Of a stretch of DNA of 64,000 nucleotides, positions 7,987 to 16,711 are shown in pieces. The stretch is from assembly GCF_000428945.1 (NCBI RefSeq), contig NZ_AUAX01000016.1:1-64000 (forward strand). Direction: 5' to 3'. The translations under genes and the position numbers were made by a program. The stretch comes from Hamadaea tsunoensis DSM 44101 (lineage in GTDB: Bacteria; Actinomycetota; Actinomycetes; Mycobacteriales; Micromonosporaceae). A model generated the notes under the pieces. That model was not told the origin of the DNA, did no database searches, and was given only the letters and a program-made list of their open reading frames with translations. Position 1 is the first letter of the stretch. Each line of letters starts with the position of its first letter.

Positions 7987-8016
7987 CGTGACCGACTCTC
8001 GCATCGCGGGCGGGCA

Positions 8017-8193
8017 TCAGAAGGCCAAGGCGAAGGCCTCCGACGAGGCGGCCTCGTCCACGGTACGCGACAAGACTGGCACGGCCAGGCTCAAGTATCG
8101 GCCGTCGAGTTCGAGCATGAGGCGGGCGTCGCAGAACCGGGCGAGCATCGAGCGCAGGTCTTCCTCGGCCAGGGCGTTGTCGGTCTGTGCGAA
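8017..8193 (-). pseudogene. C-terminal tail of a radical-SAM RiPP-maturation-like protein
   Basis: The last about 58 codons of a minus-strand frame (DNALAEEDLRSMLARF, CDARLMLELDGRYLSLAVPV) look like the C-terminal end of B12-binding radical SAM proteins associated with RiPP maturation, where a short 'RLxxRDGDRYLSLAV' strand pair is common. The sequence upstream in the same frame is not recognisable. At best a fragment. Confidence 0.3.
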
Positions 8194-8211
8194 AGGGGAA
8201 CTCAGCCGACG

Positions 8212-8498
8212 TTGTTCTATCCCGCCCACGGCCTCACCGAGAGCTGGACCGAGCGCGGTACGCAAGCCAGCGCCGCCCTGACCGCTCTCCTCGGGGAAGG
8301 CCGGGCGCGCGTACTGATGTCCCTGAACGGCCGCTGTCCACTTCGGAGACGGCGTCGAGCTGTGGCCTGGCACTGTCGACCGCGTCGCACCATCTCGGTG
8401 TACTGCGGGAGGCCGGCCTGATTCACAGCCGGCGCGACGGAGGCGCCGTCCGGCACACTCAAACCGTGCTCGGCGAGGCGCTGACCCAGCGCCGCTGA
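8212..8498 (+). pseudogene. ArsR-type winged-helix regulator, frameshifted fragment
   Basis: Two plus-strand frames join near 8330. The first ends SAALTALLGEGRARVLMSLN. The second continues PLSTSETASSCGLALSTASHH and LGVLREAGLIHSRRDGG, the recognition helix and wing of ArsR proteins, ending GEALTQRR. The single shift breaks the reading frame, and the N-terminal domain is missing. Probably inactive. Confidence 0.6.
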
Positions 8499-8628
8499 GG
8501 CCGTAGTGGCCGCCGCGGCGAAGAACCCGCCGAAAGCGGTTCATAGCCCTGCTTCACCGGGCTGGGCGGCCGGTGCTCTCGCCTAGCGACTCGGGCGGGG
8601 CCTGGCCCAGCGGCTTGATCTTGCTTGT

Positions 8629-8666
8629 TCGCCGGCCGGGCTCATCGTGAGGTGTGCCCGGCCGGC
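8629..8666 (-). terminator. Hairpin downstream of the lectin gene
   Basis: A perfect 12-bp GC stem (8629-8640 with 8655-8666), 8 nt after the lectin stop codon on the minus strand. There is no clear U tract, as is common in actinomycetes. Confidence 0.55.
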
Positions 8667-8673
8667 GGCGCAT

Positions 8674-9867
8674 TCAGTTCGACTCGAGCGGTACCCAGCC
8701 GCTCAGCGGTCCCCCGACCGACGTCTGCCAGGCGTGGTACGGCTGCCCATTGCGGTTGGCGAACAGCTCCCAGCGGCCGTCTCCGTTGGCGACGATCGAC
8801 ACGCTGGCGTCGTAACCGGACGCACTTCGCTGGGTGAAGCCGCTCCAGGATCCGTTCGGCGCGGTCTGCTCGATGGTGTACAGGGTGCCGTGGGTGTCGC
8901 GGGCGAGTACCACCAACCGGTCGGACGCCTGCGTCCAGGCGAATCCCCCCATCGTGTCCAGGCTTGTTCCACCGAGCTCGGCCCAGCCGCTCCAGCCGCC
9001 GGAGAAGGTCGGCCATTGCCATCGGTGGCACAGGCTCGCATTGTTTTCGTTGTAGATCGGCGACATGATGAACAATTCCAGCCGGCCGTCCTGGTTGGGC
9101 ATCAGGTGGGGGCTCCGGGCGGCGGCGGGCCGGCAGCCACCTCCCATCGATGTCCAGCCACTCCACGCGCCGCCGGATGACAGCTGGTAGATACGCATCA
9201 CGATGTTGTAGGTGTCCAGGGCGACGAGTTCGAGGCGACCGTCTGAGTTGACTCCGACGCTGATGGCGCCGCTGCCCAGCGTGTGCCCGTCGACGGTCAT
9301 TCCCAGATTGGCCAGCCCGCTCCAATTGCGCGACAGATCCTGCCATGCGTGCCAGATACCCTGGGCGTTACCGACGAAGACCTCGAGCCGGCCGTCCAGG
9401 TTCTTGACGGCAGTCGGGGCGGAGGGGCTCGACAGGTCGGCGATCTTCGCCCAACCGCTCCAGCCGCCGGTGATGTGCGAATCCTGCCACGCGTGGTAGA
9501 GGGCGCCCAGGCTGGTCGCGAAGACTTCCAGCCGGCCGTCGGAGTTCTTGGCCACCGAAGGGCCGTTCCACAATCCGCCCGACGGTTGTCCCAGGCTGAT
9601 CCAGCCGCTCCAGCCGCCGCCGGGCGACGTCTGGAAGTTGTGATACAGCACTGTCCCGCTGGCGGCGAAGACTTCCAGCCGGCCGTCGTCGTTGAGTATC
9701 GAGGTCGTGTTCCCCAGAGGTGGCGCGGCCGCGTATGTGGGGGACGCTACGCCAACGACGACGGCCGTGCTGGTGATCGTGATGGCGGCGATGAACAGCA
9801 GGTAGAGACTCCTGACGACGCCATGTACGCCTTCTCGGGCCATGTCATGCCGCGATTTCGAACGCAT
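8674..9867 (-). CDS. Secreted seven-bladed beta-propeller lectin (PLL/tectonin-like)
   Basis: A 397-aa secreted protein. ATG 9867 follows a GGAAGGGAG ribosome-binding site. Residues 1-47 form a long signal peptide ending TYAAA. The mature part consists of seven repeats of about 48 residues with the pattern DGRLEVFA...LYHAWQ...GGWSGW..LG: DGRLEVFAAS, DGRLEVFATS, DGRLEVFVGN, DGRLELVALD, DGRLELFIMS, SDRLVVLARD and DGRWELFANR. This is the blade signature of PLL/tectonin-type lectins that bind sugars, often fucose or O-methylated sugars. Seven blades give a closed propeller. A transcript of its own, with a terminator after the stop, is likely. Confidence 0.8.
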   Translation of the reverse strand: MRSKSRHDMAREGVHGVVRSLYLLFIAAITITSTAVVVGVASPTYAAAPPLGNTTSILNDDGRLEVFAASGTVLYHNFQTSPGGGWSGWISLGQPSGGLWNGPSVAKNSDGRLEVFATSLGALYHAWQDSHITGGWSGWAKIADLSSPSAPTAVKNLDGRLEVFVGNAQGIWHAWQDLSRNWSGLANLGMTVDGHTLGSGAISVGVNSDGRLELVALDTYNIVMRIYQLSSGGAWSGWTSMGGGCRPAAARSPHLMPNQDGRLELFIMSPIYNENNASLCHRWQWPTFSGGWSGWAELGGTSLDTMGGFAWTQASDRLVVLARDTHGTLYTIEQTAPNGSWSGFTQRSASGYDASVSIVANGDGRWELFANRNGQPYHAWQTSVGGPLSGWVPLESN

Positions 9868-10044
9868 ATCGGCTCCCTTCCGGTCGATTACCTCGTCGAG
9901 GTGCCGTCACTCAACCTTTTGGACCGGGTGCGGTGGGCCGATGTCCTCAAACACCGGAACGGGAACGGATATGTGCTGCTGGGGCGGCGTAGACAGCGGC
10001 TGAGTACCGGACGGCACCGGAAGGCGTCTGCCGATGGGTGGTGC

Positions 10045-12291
10045 TCAGGACGGTCCGGTCTCCGGCGTCAGTAGGGCGAGCTTGCGGGCAACGTCGTTCG
10101 CTGCCGGATGGCCTGCGTCGGAAAGCAATCCGCAGGCGTGGGCCCACCGGTCGCGAGCGGTGGCGTGGTCGCCGAGCGCCTGGAACGCATCGCCAGCGTG
10201 GTTGGTCAAATGCGCGTCGAGTACCGGATCGGCGATCTGGCGCGCCAGATCGAGGGCGATGTCGTACTGTTCGAGGGCGGCGGCGTACGCGCCGAGGTCG
10301 TGGTGGGCGCGACCGAGGTTGTCGCGGGTGACGGCCTCGTTGGCGTGGTCGTCGGCGAGGTGAAAGTCGGCGAGGGCGCGTTGGAAGAACGGAATCGCGG
10401 CCGCCGGGTCTCCGCGTTGGGCGTGGTACCAGCCGACGGCGGTGGCGGCCCGAGCCGTCCAGCGGAGGTCGGACAGGCCGGACCACAGCGCCAGGGAACG
10501 CTCGGCGTGGGCCAGGGCCGTGGCATGTCTGCCCTGGAGGAAACTCACATAGGACAGGACGAACTCGGTCTCGGCTTCGCCGGGCTGGTCGCGGGCGGCG
10601 CGGCACAGCCGCATCGATTCGCTCATGTGAGCGTAGGCGTCCGCGAAGTTGTCCAGGCGCCCGGCGACCGCGCCGAGGAACCGGTGGGCGTGAGCGGCGG
10701 CAGCCCGGTCCATCAACGACGTCGCCGCCCGCAGGGCTATCGACCAGACCGCGCCTTCATCCTTCCAGCGGTGGTGTTCGTAGAGGAAGGTGTCCAGGGC
10801 CCAGCCCAGCTGCCAGGCATACCTGTCGAGACCGTCGTTGCAGGCCTTGCGCAGGGTTGCCAGCAGCACTGCGCGTTCGCGCTCCAGCCAGGCCGTCGCG
10901 GTCTGGTAGTCCGGCCGCCGGCTACCTTCAGCCGGTGGCAGCGGGATCGGGATTGGCGGCCGTATGGGATTCAGGGTGCGGTCGGCCTCATGGGCGGTAC
11001 GCGTGTAGTAGTCGAGAAGGCGGGTGAGGGCGGCGCGGCGTTCGTCGTCGGTGTCGACGGCTCGGCTGCGCTCGTCGGCGTAATCGCGCGTCAGATCGTG
11101 CATGAGATAGCGGCCGGGACGGTGCTCGACGAGAAGACCCGATTCGATCAAATCATCGAGTTCGGCTCGGGCGTCGTGGACTCCGGCCAGGGCAGCGACC
11201 GCCTCCGCGGCGATGTCTGGTCCAGCGGTGAGGCCCAGCAGGCGAAACAGCCGCGCGGTGGGCGGGCTGACCGCTCCATAGGAGCCTGCGAAGACGGTCT
11301 GCAACTCCGCATGGGCTCGCGTTCCGGCCCGGCGTAGTTCGGCGGCCACCGTCGCCATGGGGAATCCGGTCTGGCGTACACGGGCAGCTGTCAGCGTCAG
11401 CGCGAGCGGCAGACGTCCACACGCTGCTACGGCCTCCGCTATGGAGCTGTCGCTTTCCGAATGGGCGAGGCGCGATCGGAAGAGGTCTTGGGCTTCGGCT
11501 TTGGTCGGCAGGTCCACAGCGATCGGCGCGGCGGCGTAGTCGACGACGAGGGGCGTCAGCGGGCCGCGGCTGGTCACCACCACGCGTACACCGGCGCCGC
11601 CGACCAGCAGCGGGCGCACCTGGTCGGCATCGCGCGCGTTGTCGAGGACAACGAGTACGCGACGATCAGCGAGCAGGCTGCGAAGTTGAGCTGCTTGAGC
11701 GGCCGGGTCCGGCGGGACGTCCCGTGCCGCCACACCCATCGCGTCCAGGAACCCGCGGACGGCCTCGGCAGGATCAAGGGCCTCCCCGTCACGGGCGAAC
11801 CCCCGAAGATCGGCGTACAGGCGACCGTGGGGAAAGGATTCGGCACGGCCGTACGCCCAGTGCACGACGAGTGCCGTCTTGCCCACGCCGGGCGGCCCGG
11901 TCACCACTACGAGCGGTTCGGTGGCCAGGTCCAGTGCGGTCAGCAGCGCGCTACGCCCGACAAAGGGACCGCTGAGGGCCGGCAGCTGGTTGGGCCTCGC
12001 CGGTCGAAGAGCCGCTCGATCTTTCAGCCCCTCGTAGACACCAACGACGACCGCGTGCCGGTGGCGCCACTCGGCGAGTTCCGCGCCCGCGGCCCCGCAT
12101 GCCAGGACGAACGGGCGCACCAGCCGCTCGAAGTCCGGCGGGCGCTTGATTTCTCCGTTCAGAATCGCGTACAGCTGGGTTCGACTGATACTCACCGCCT
12201 GGGCGATGCTGTGCAGATCCTTTCCGGAAGCCTGCCAGCGGATCCGCAGCTCGGCGCAGAACTGCGATACCGGAGTCGAAGACGCGCCCAC
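10045..12291 (-). CDS. XRE / NB-ARC / TPR signalling regulator
   Basis: A 748-aa protein. GTG 12291 is chosen because the HTH begins just after it; the frame stays open to 12519 but that part is Arg/Pro-rich filler. Domains: helix-turn-helix (residues 8-60, IAQAVSISRTQLYAILNG), P-loop NTPase of NB-ARC type (GPPGVGKTA at 132-139; Walker B RVLVVLDNA; VVVTSR sensor; GRLPLALTL), winged helix, then TPR helices to the end (GWYHAQRGDPAAAIPFF, NLGRAHHDLGAYAAAL). Such STAND proteins act as ATP-switch regulators of nearby genes. Divergent from the App1-like gene. Confidence 0.85.
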   Translation of the reverse strand: MGASSTPVSQFCAELRIRWQASGKDLHSIAQAVSISRTQLYAILNGEIKRPPDFERLVRPFVLACGAAGAELAEWRHRHAVVVGVYEGLKDRAALRPARPNQLPALSGPFVGRSALLTALDLATEPLVVVTGPPGVGKTALVVHWAYGRAESFPHGRLYADLRGFARDGEALDPAEAVRGFLDAMGVAARDVPPDPAAQAAQLRSLLADRRVLVVLDNARDADQVRPLLVGGAGVRVVVTSRGPLTPLVVDYAAAPIAVDLPTKAEAQDLFRSRLAHSESDSSIAEAVAACGRLPLALTLTAARVRQTGFPMATVAAELRRAGTRAHAELQTVFAGSYGAVSPPTARLFRLLGLTAGPDIAAEAVAALAGVHDARAELDDLIESGLLVEHRPGRYLMHDLTRDYADERSRAVDTDDERRAALTRLLDYYTRTAHEADRTLNPIRPPIPIPLPPAEGSRRPDYQTATAWLERERAVLLATLRKACNDGLDRYAWQLGWALDTFLYEHHRWKDEGAVWSIALRAATSLMDRAAAAHAHRFLGAVAGRLDNFADAYAHMSESMRLCRAARDQPGEAETEFVLSYVSFLQGRHATALAHAERSLALWSGLSDLRWTARAATAVGWYHAQRGDPAAAIPFFQRALADFHLADDHANEAVTRDNLGRAHHDLGAYAAALEQYDIALDLARQIADPVLDAHLTNHAGDAFQALGDHATARDRWAHACGLLSDAGHPAANDVARKLALLTPETGPS

Positions 12292-12496
12292 CTCATCTAA
12301 CCTATCCGATCCAGTCGCGTGCCTGGACTCCCGACCTCCGCTCGACACATCCGGCGGCGGTCGGCTCAGTCGCCGTCGTGGACGACTTCGGCCCTGGGTG
12401 ACGAGACCGTGCTGGACAGGTTGGAGGAGCTGCGCAGGTACGCCGCGGATGCCCGGATCGGCCGGGTGGACTGAGTGTTGTGGCAGGCTGTCAGGT

Positions 12497-13543
12497 GTGA
12501 CGGACTCCGAGGCCCGCAAGGGCGGCGACGAGCTGCCGAGGCTGCATCGGGCGGCTGTGATCGAGGATCGGGTGCATGGCGTCCTGGCGCGGCGGATGCG
12601 TCGTCGCGGCTGGCAGGTAGCGGTGGTGCCGTATACCGGCTACGGCGCGCCGGGCTGGGCGCGGGTGATGGCCCGAGTGATCTTGTCGCGGCCAGCGTCG
12701 TCGAAGCCGAAGCGTCCGGCGACGGTACGCGGCTGGCGGAGTTTCGTCACGTTGCCGGCCAAGGACATACCGGTGCGGATCGAGGTCGGCGGGACCACGC
12801 ACGAGGCCCGCACGGATCGGGCGGGCTACATCGATTGCGTCGCTGAGGGCAGCCTGGAGCCCGGCTGGGCGACCGTACGCATCGGGGTCGACGGCGGTGA
12901 GCCGGCCGAGGCGCGGATTCGGGTGATCGATCCGACGGCCCGCTTCGGCATCGTATCCGATGTGGACGATACGGTGATGGTGACCGCCCTGCCGCGGCCG
13001 CTGCTGGCCGCATGGCACACATTCGTGCTGGACGAGCACGCCCGCATGGCGGTGCCCGGTATGGCGGTGCTGTACGAGCGGCTGGTCAATGCTCATCCGG
13101 GCGTGCCGGTGATGTATCTCTCGACCGGGGCGTGGAACGTCGCGCCGGCGCTGACGCGTTTCCTGGCGCGGCATCTGTATCCGGCCGGGCCGCTACTGCT
13201 GACCGACTGGGGTCCGACCAGCGACCGGTGGTTTCGCAGCGGGCGTGAGCACAAGCGGGCCACGCTCGTACGCCTGGCGCAGGAGTTCCCGAACATCCGC
13301 TGGCTCTTGATCGGCGACGACGGCCAGCACGACCGGGAGATCTATGCGGCCTTCGCGGCCACGCATCCCGACCACGTGGCGGCGATCGCGATCCGGCAGC
13401 TGTCGGCGACTCAGGCGCTGCTGGCCGGCACGCTGCCGGCACACGAGGCGGCAAAGTCGGTCGACAAGCAGGGGCACACGTGGCTGTCGGCGCCCGACGG
13501 GGCGGGGTTGTGGCGGCTCCTGCACGAGGCAGGTCTGGCGTAG
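12497..13543 (+). CDS. App1-family phosphatase-domain protein (DUF2183)
   Basis: A 348-aa protein starting at GTG 12497. The HAD-like catalytic part is clear: FGIVSDVDDTVMVTALP (DxDxT nucleophile motif, about residue 155), then MYLSTGAWNVAPALTRFL, a lysine region REHKRATL and WLLIGDDGQHDREIYAAF. This matches the App1 family of phosphatidate phosphatase-like proteins. The first 150 residues form a beta-rich domain typical of bacterial members (PVRIEVGGTTHEARTDRAGY). Substrate in actinomycetes is unknown. Standalone gene inside the island. Confidence 0.85.
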   Translation: MTDSEARKGGDELPRLHRAAVIEDRVHGVLARRMRRRGWQVAVVPYTGYGAPGWARVMARVILSRPASSKPKRPATVRGWRSFVTLPAKDIPVRIEVGGTTHEARTDRAGYIDCVAEGSLEPGWATVRIGVDGGEPAEARIRVIDPTARFGIVSDVDDTVMVTALPRPLLAAWHTFVLDEHARMAVPGMAVLYERLVNAHPGVPVMYLSTGAWNVAPALTRFLARHLYPAGPLLLTDWGPTSDRWFRSGREHKRATLVRLAQEFPNIRWLLIGDDGQHDREIYAAFAATHPDHVAAIAIRQLSATQALLAGTLPAHEAAKSVDKQGHTWLSAPDGAGLWRLLHEAGLA

Positions 13544-14073
13544 CAGCCAGTGATCTTCCTCGGCCGGCTCGCGTCTGTCGCGTGTGGTCGGTCGATGGTA
13601 CGGGAATGGGAGGACGCCTTCGCCCGGTGTGATCGCTGCGGGGCCATCGGGCCCCGCGCATCCTCCCGAAGGAGATGGGACTGCCCCGGCGAATGGAATG
13701 TCCACCGTTCGGTGGGCGTCACCGGCGCGCAACGCATGCAACCGCAGTGACCTGTGGCCCGATACTGGGCAGCTCGAAGGCCCGCCGTCTGCTCAGAGGC
13801 AGCCCCTGTGGAGCTCCCAAGTTGTGTTAAACGCGATCGCGTTCTGGCGATCGGTCGTCGCCAGATCGGGTGGATTTTGCCGTGCAGTAGCGCCGTCTAC
13901 AAAGTTCGCGGTGCGCTTTTGCGCCACAGATACCGAGTCAAAGGTCGATGGGCTGCTTGATCACACGCGCCAGGTCCTCGACGCCACCAGGGCTCAGTGA
14001 GTGTTTGAGAAGTTCTCATGACGGGCTGCGGTGTCGGGGTTGCGTCGTCGGGCCGATCGTCCATAGTGGTCCA
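13544..14073. other. Noncoding stretch with short palindromes
   Basis: No recognisable gene. AACGCGATCGCGTT at 13830-13843 is a perfect palindrome, and CTGGCGA/TCGCCAG immediately follows it as a second hairpin. The IS5-type left end starts near 13996. Confidence 0.5.
13996..14013 (+). repeat. Left inverted repeat of an IS5-like unit
   Basis: AGTGAGTGTTTGAGAAGT, matching the reverse complement of 15299-15316 at 17 of 18 positions. It lies 60 nt before the transposase start, the usual place for an IS end. Confidence 0.7.
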
Positions 14074-14662
14074 ATGTCGCGTGAGCGTCGCTACCCCTCG
14101 GACCTGACCGACGCCCAGTGGGCGCTGATAGAACCGCTGCTACCCGCGCCCAAGACCGGCGGCCGGCCGGAGAAGCATCCGCGCCGCGACATCGTGAACG
14201 CCATCCTGTACGTGGTGCGCACCGGCTGCTCGTGGCGGCAGTTGCCGTTCGACTTCCCACCCTGGCCCACGGTGTACTGGTACTTCGTACGCTGGGAGGA
14301 AGACAAGGTCACCGAGCAGATGCTCGCGATACTGCGCCGACGGCTACGCACCGCCGAAGGACGTGCCGAGGAACCATCGGCCGCGATCATCGACTCACAA
14401 AGCGTCAAAGGCGCCGACACCGTCCCACGTACAACCCGCGGCTATGACACCGGCAAGAAAATCAACGGCCGCAAGAGTCGTCGAGCGCTCCCTGGCGTGG
14501 CTGACCGCGCACCGGTGCCTGGCCCGTGACTACGAACGCCATCCAGCCACCTCCGAAGCGATGATCCGCTGGGCCGCCATCAACGGCATGACACGCCGCC
14601 TCACCCGGGGCAAACCCGCCAGCCGCCAACGCGCCTGGAACCTCGACGACCTCAAGATATGA
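14074..14662 (+). pseudogene. IS5-family transposase with internal deletion
   Basis: The N-terminal 130 codons are intact: MSRERRYPSDLTDAQW, GGRPEKHPRRDIVNAILYVV and the first catalytic aspartate in AAIIDSQSVKGADTV. After KKINGRK at about 14474 the frame jumps. A +1 frame continues as the family's C-terminus (RVVERSLAWLTAHRCLARDYE, SEAMIRWAAINGMTRRL) to the stop at 14662. About 100 residues, including the second catalytic aspartate, are deleted and the frame is shifted. Inactive. Confidence 0.88.
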
Positions 14663-14683
14663 CTCGTAGAAGCTCAAAGGCGA

Positions 14684-15253
14684 TCACAGGTCGACCACGC
14701 GTTCGAGGCAACGCTGCCGTGCCGAATCCAATGCCGCGTCATCGTCCGCGAACGCCTCACCGGCTCGACACATAGCAATCCAGAATTCTCTGTTCTCCTT
14801 CCAGCGTATGCCGCCCAACCACTCCAACTGCAGGAAGGCCTTCACCAAGCGCCCCGTTCGCAGATCCTTGAACAACGTCACCGCGTAGCCGCTCGGGACT
14901 CCCTTGACGGTGGTGAGCACCGTGTGCAATAGGGCCACGATCTCCTGCTGGTCATTGCTGAGCGTGGCGTCCGGCTCGAAGTAACCGTGCCTGGCAAGCA
15001 CGTCCGCTGCGTCGGCTTCCTCGCCGACCTCCATCAGATCCCACAGACCGTCGAACTCCTCCAGGCGCCGTTCGGCGTCCGCTCGGGGCGATCCGGCAGC
15101 AACGCAAACGGCGACGGCCGCCTCGGCGGGAGCAACGCCAGCACCGACAAGACACACGAAGGTGTCGGACGCCCCGGCACCTGACGCCAGATACCCGCGG
15201 GCTGTCTGCTCCAGCAGTTCATCGCTCGACGACGCCGACATGCCAGACATCAT
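14684..15253 (-). CDS. Uncharacterised protein, possible immunity-type gene
   Basis: A 189-aa protein, start ATG 15253 (a second ATG at 15241 is possible). Acidic and mostly helical: DELLEQTARGYLASGAGASD, then AEAAVAVCVAAGSPRADAERR, then a globular part (VTLFKDLRTGRLVKAFLQLEW, FWIAMCRAGEAFADDDAAL). No signal peptide or membrane segment, so cytoplasmic. I do not recognise the family. Its position next to two other small orphan genes and a toxin-like tail suggests, without proof, an immunity role. It lies between the IS5-like inverted repeats and runs opposite to the transposase. Confidence 0.55.
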   Translation of the reverse strand: MMSGMSASSSDELLEQTARGYLASGAGASDTFVCLVGAGVAPAEAAVAVCVAAGSPRADAERRLEEFDGLWDLMEVGEEADAADVLARHGYFEPDATLSNDQQEIVALLHTVLTTVKGVPSGYAVTLFKDLRTGRLVKAFLQLEWLGGIRWKENREFWIAMCRAGEAFADDDAALDSARQRCLERVVDL

Positions 15254-15298
15254 CTCGCACAAAGATGCGCCTCGGGCACGGAGTGCGGTGACAACGAC

Positions 15299-15316
15299 AC
15301 TTCTCAAATACTCACT
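15299..15316 (-). repeat. Right inverted repeat of an IS5-like unit
   Basis: The reverse complement reads AGTGAGTATTTGAGAAGT, 17/18 identical to 13996-14013. It lies in the gap between the genes at 14684-15253 and 15321-15683, about 640 nt beyond the transposase stop. Confidence 0.7.
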
Positions 15317-15320
15317 TAGT

Positions 15321-15683
15321 CTATAGCTGTGGCGACGAATCCTGCCAACCGATCCCACGGCGCACTATAACTCGCTTACACACAACGAAGCCTCTATGAA
15401 TGAGATCTAAGACTTCAAGATTCATGTACCCGCGTTCGTAGCGATCTTGCGCTTGCAAGAAACTATCCATCTCCGACGCGTCGGTCGCAACTGCGACCGT
15501 TAGGCCTTTATAACTGGACGAAACCTTCATTCCGATCACAGACGTGAAGATGACGTCCACATATTGATCGTAATCTTCGCCAGGGCGCCCACGCAGGACG
15601 AGCGTTCGATGCGACTTGCTGTACGACCACAGCTGGAAAGGGTGCTCGAAGTACAGCGGTAATGATTCATTGCCTTTTGACAT
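15321..15683 (-). CDS. Uncharacterised small protein, possible immunity protein
   Basis: A 120-aa protein. ATG 15683 is favoured over 15701 because GGAAGG lies about 10 nt upstream. Sequence MSKGNESLPLYFEHPFQLWS then SHRTLVLRGRPGEDYDQYVDV, FTSVIGMKVSSSYKGL and DLIHRGFVVCKRVIVRRG. A compact alpha/beta protein with no signal or membrane segment. Codon use is clearly less GC-biased than the surroundings, which indicates recent transfer. It directly follows the toxin-like C-terminal segment at 15705-15960, the arrangement expected of a toxin followed by its immunity gene. Family not identified. Confidence 0.55.
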   Translation of the reverse strand: MSKGNESLPLYFEHPFQLWSYSKSHRTLVLRGRPGEDYDQYVDVIFTSVIGMKVSSSYKGLTVAVATDASEMDSFLQAQDRYERGYMNLEVLDLIHRGFVVCKRVIVRRGIGWQDSSPQL

Positions 15684-15704
15684 CCCTTGAACACCTTCCA
15701 TCTA

Positions 15705-15960
15705 TTACGACTGCGCGAACGGATTGGTTCCGTTGGCCCATTGAACTCGTCCTTGCACCTCGGGGGGAGCGGCCTCAATCATTGCGAGCTCCCAGGCAGT
15801 CAAATCTGATGCATACGGGTTATTCAGGTTTGCAGTTTCGACCCACTGTGCAGGATTCCCGATATCTTCAAGATCAAAGTGTATAATTGTTGTACTGTCA
15901 GGTTTCAGCGCGGCTCTTACGACAGATTCGAAGTCTTCCCAATGGTCGTAGTATTGCGCG
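15705..15960 (-). pseudogene. C-terminal toxin-domain-like remnant
   Basis: An open stretch of about 85 codons without its own start: QYYDHWEDFESVVRAAL, TTIIHFDLEDIGNPAQWVE, LTAWELAMIEAAPPEVQG and a final VQWANGTNPFAQS, then TAA 15707. The ending (a WELxMI helix followed by a short strand with NG) resembles C-terminal tips of polymorphic toxins, by pattern only. Upstream it is joined to an unrelated SDR fragment at about 15962. Low GC for this genome. I read it as the 3' end of a toxin gene whose body was deleted. Confidence 0.45.
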
Positions 15961-15963
15961 CCC

Positions 15964-16195
15964 TTACTCCTCAGGGGTCAGCGACTCCATCCAGCCCTCC
16001 ACTCCGAACTTGGCGGAGGCATACGCCGTGCAGAACTCCTGGCCCGCGATGCCGGCGGTCGACGAGATCGTGACGACCAGGCCGGAGCGTTGGGCGCGCA
16101 TGACGGGAAGGACGGCGCGGGTGACGTTGATCGGGCCGAACAGGGTGGTCTCGATCTGCGCCCGGAAGTCCCCGGGGCTGATCTCCTCACCAGGG
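15964..16195 (-). pseudogene. SDR oxidoreductase internal fragment
   Basis: About 75 codons read as the middle of a short-chain dehydrogenase: EEISPGDFRAQIETTLFGP, INVTRAVLPVMRAQRSG, TISSTAGIAG and TAYASAKFGVEGWMESL, with the catalytic Ser and the Y-x-x-x-K pair. It begins after a stop and ends in TAA 15966, where unrelated sequence starts. Both the NAD-binding N-terminus and the C-terminus are missing. Confidence 0.75.
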
Positions 16196-16306
16196 CCTTA
16201 CCGACGCGGACTTCGAGGTCATCGACGACTGGGTGACAGCACTATAGTGCGAGGATTCCGTGGCGACGGTGCTCCGCCGGTTGACTGGAATGGTGCCGTA
16301 CCCGCG

Positions 16307-16711
16307 TCAGTGCTTTCCGCGCCACATGCTCGGCGGACGGCCAACCGATGAGTCGATGCCGGCGAGGACCGTCTCACCGACTCGCTCATCGGACACATCA
16401 ACCGGCAGTCGCGTCTGAGCCTCGGGGAGGTCCACCAAACCGGCCCGTGACTCGTTGCGCGTCGGCCGGATCAAATAGCCAGGCTCATCGTCATCGAGAT
16501 CTATGAAGCACGCTCGCATGCTACGGGCATACCCGTCCCAGGACTTAACTCCCGCGAGCGTCAGGAGCGGGACCATCGGATCCTGCGCCGGATCCCTGAA
16601 GTTCACCATCGGTACGCCGGTACGCGATTCGGCCAGCGCCTCGCGGACCAAGGCTCCCAACGCCGGTGCGGAGACGGAACGGCGCTGTTGCGTTATCGGA
16701 CAGGTGGGCAC
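16307..16711 (-). pseudogene. CdiI-type immunity protein, N-terminus replaced by an IS end
   Basis: The frame encodes 134 aa. From residue 11 it resembles contact-dependent-inhibition immunity proteins seen in actinomycetes: LGALVREALAESRTGV, DPMVPLLTLAGVKSWDGYAR, YLIRPTRNES and DERVGETVLAGI. Residues 1-10 (MPTCPITQQR) are read from the terminal inverted repeat of the adjacent IS6 element (16681-16711), so the native start is gone. It may still be translated from GTG 16711. Family assignment is from pattern memory. Confidence 0.45.

Noticed and set aside
13584-14000. 138-codon plus-strand frame before the IS5 remnant
   Set aside because: Composition resembles noncoding DNA and nothing in it is recognisable.
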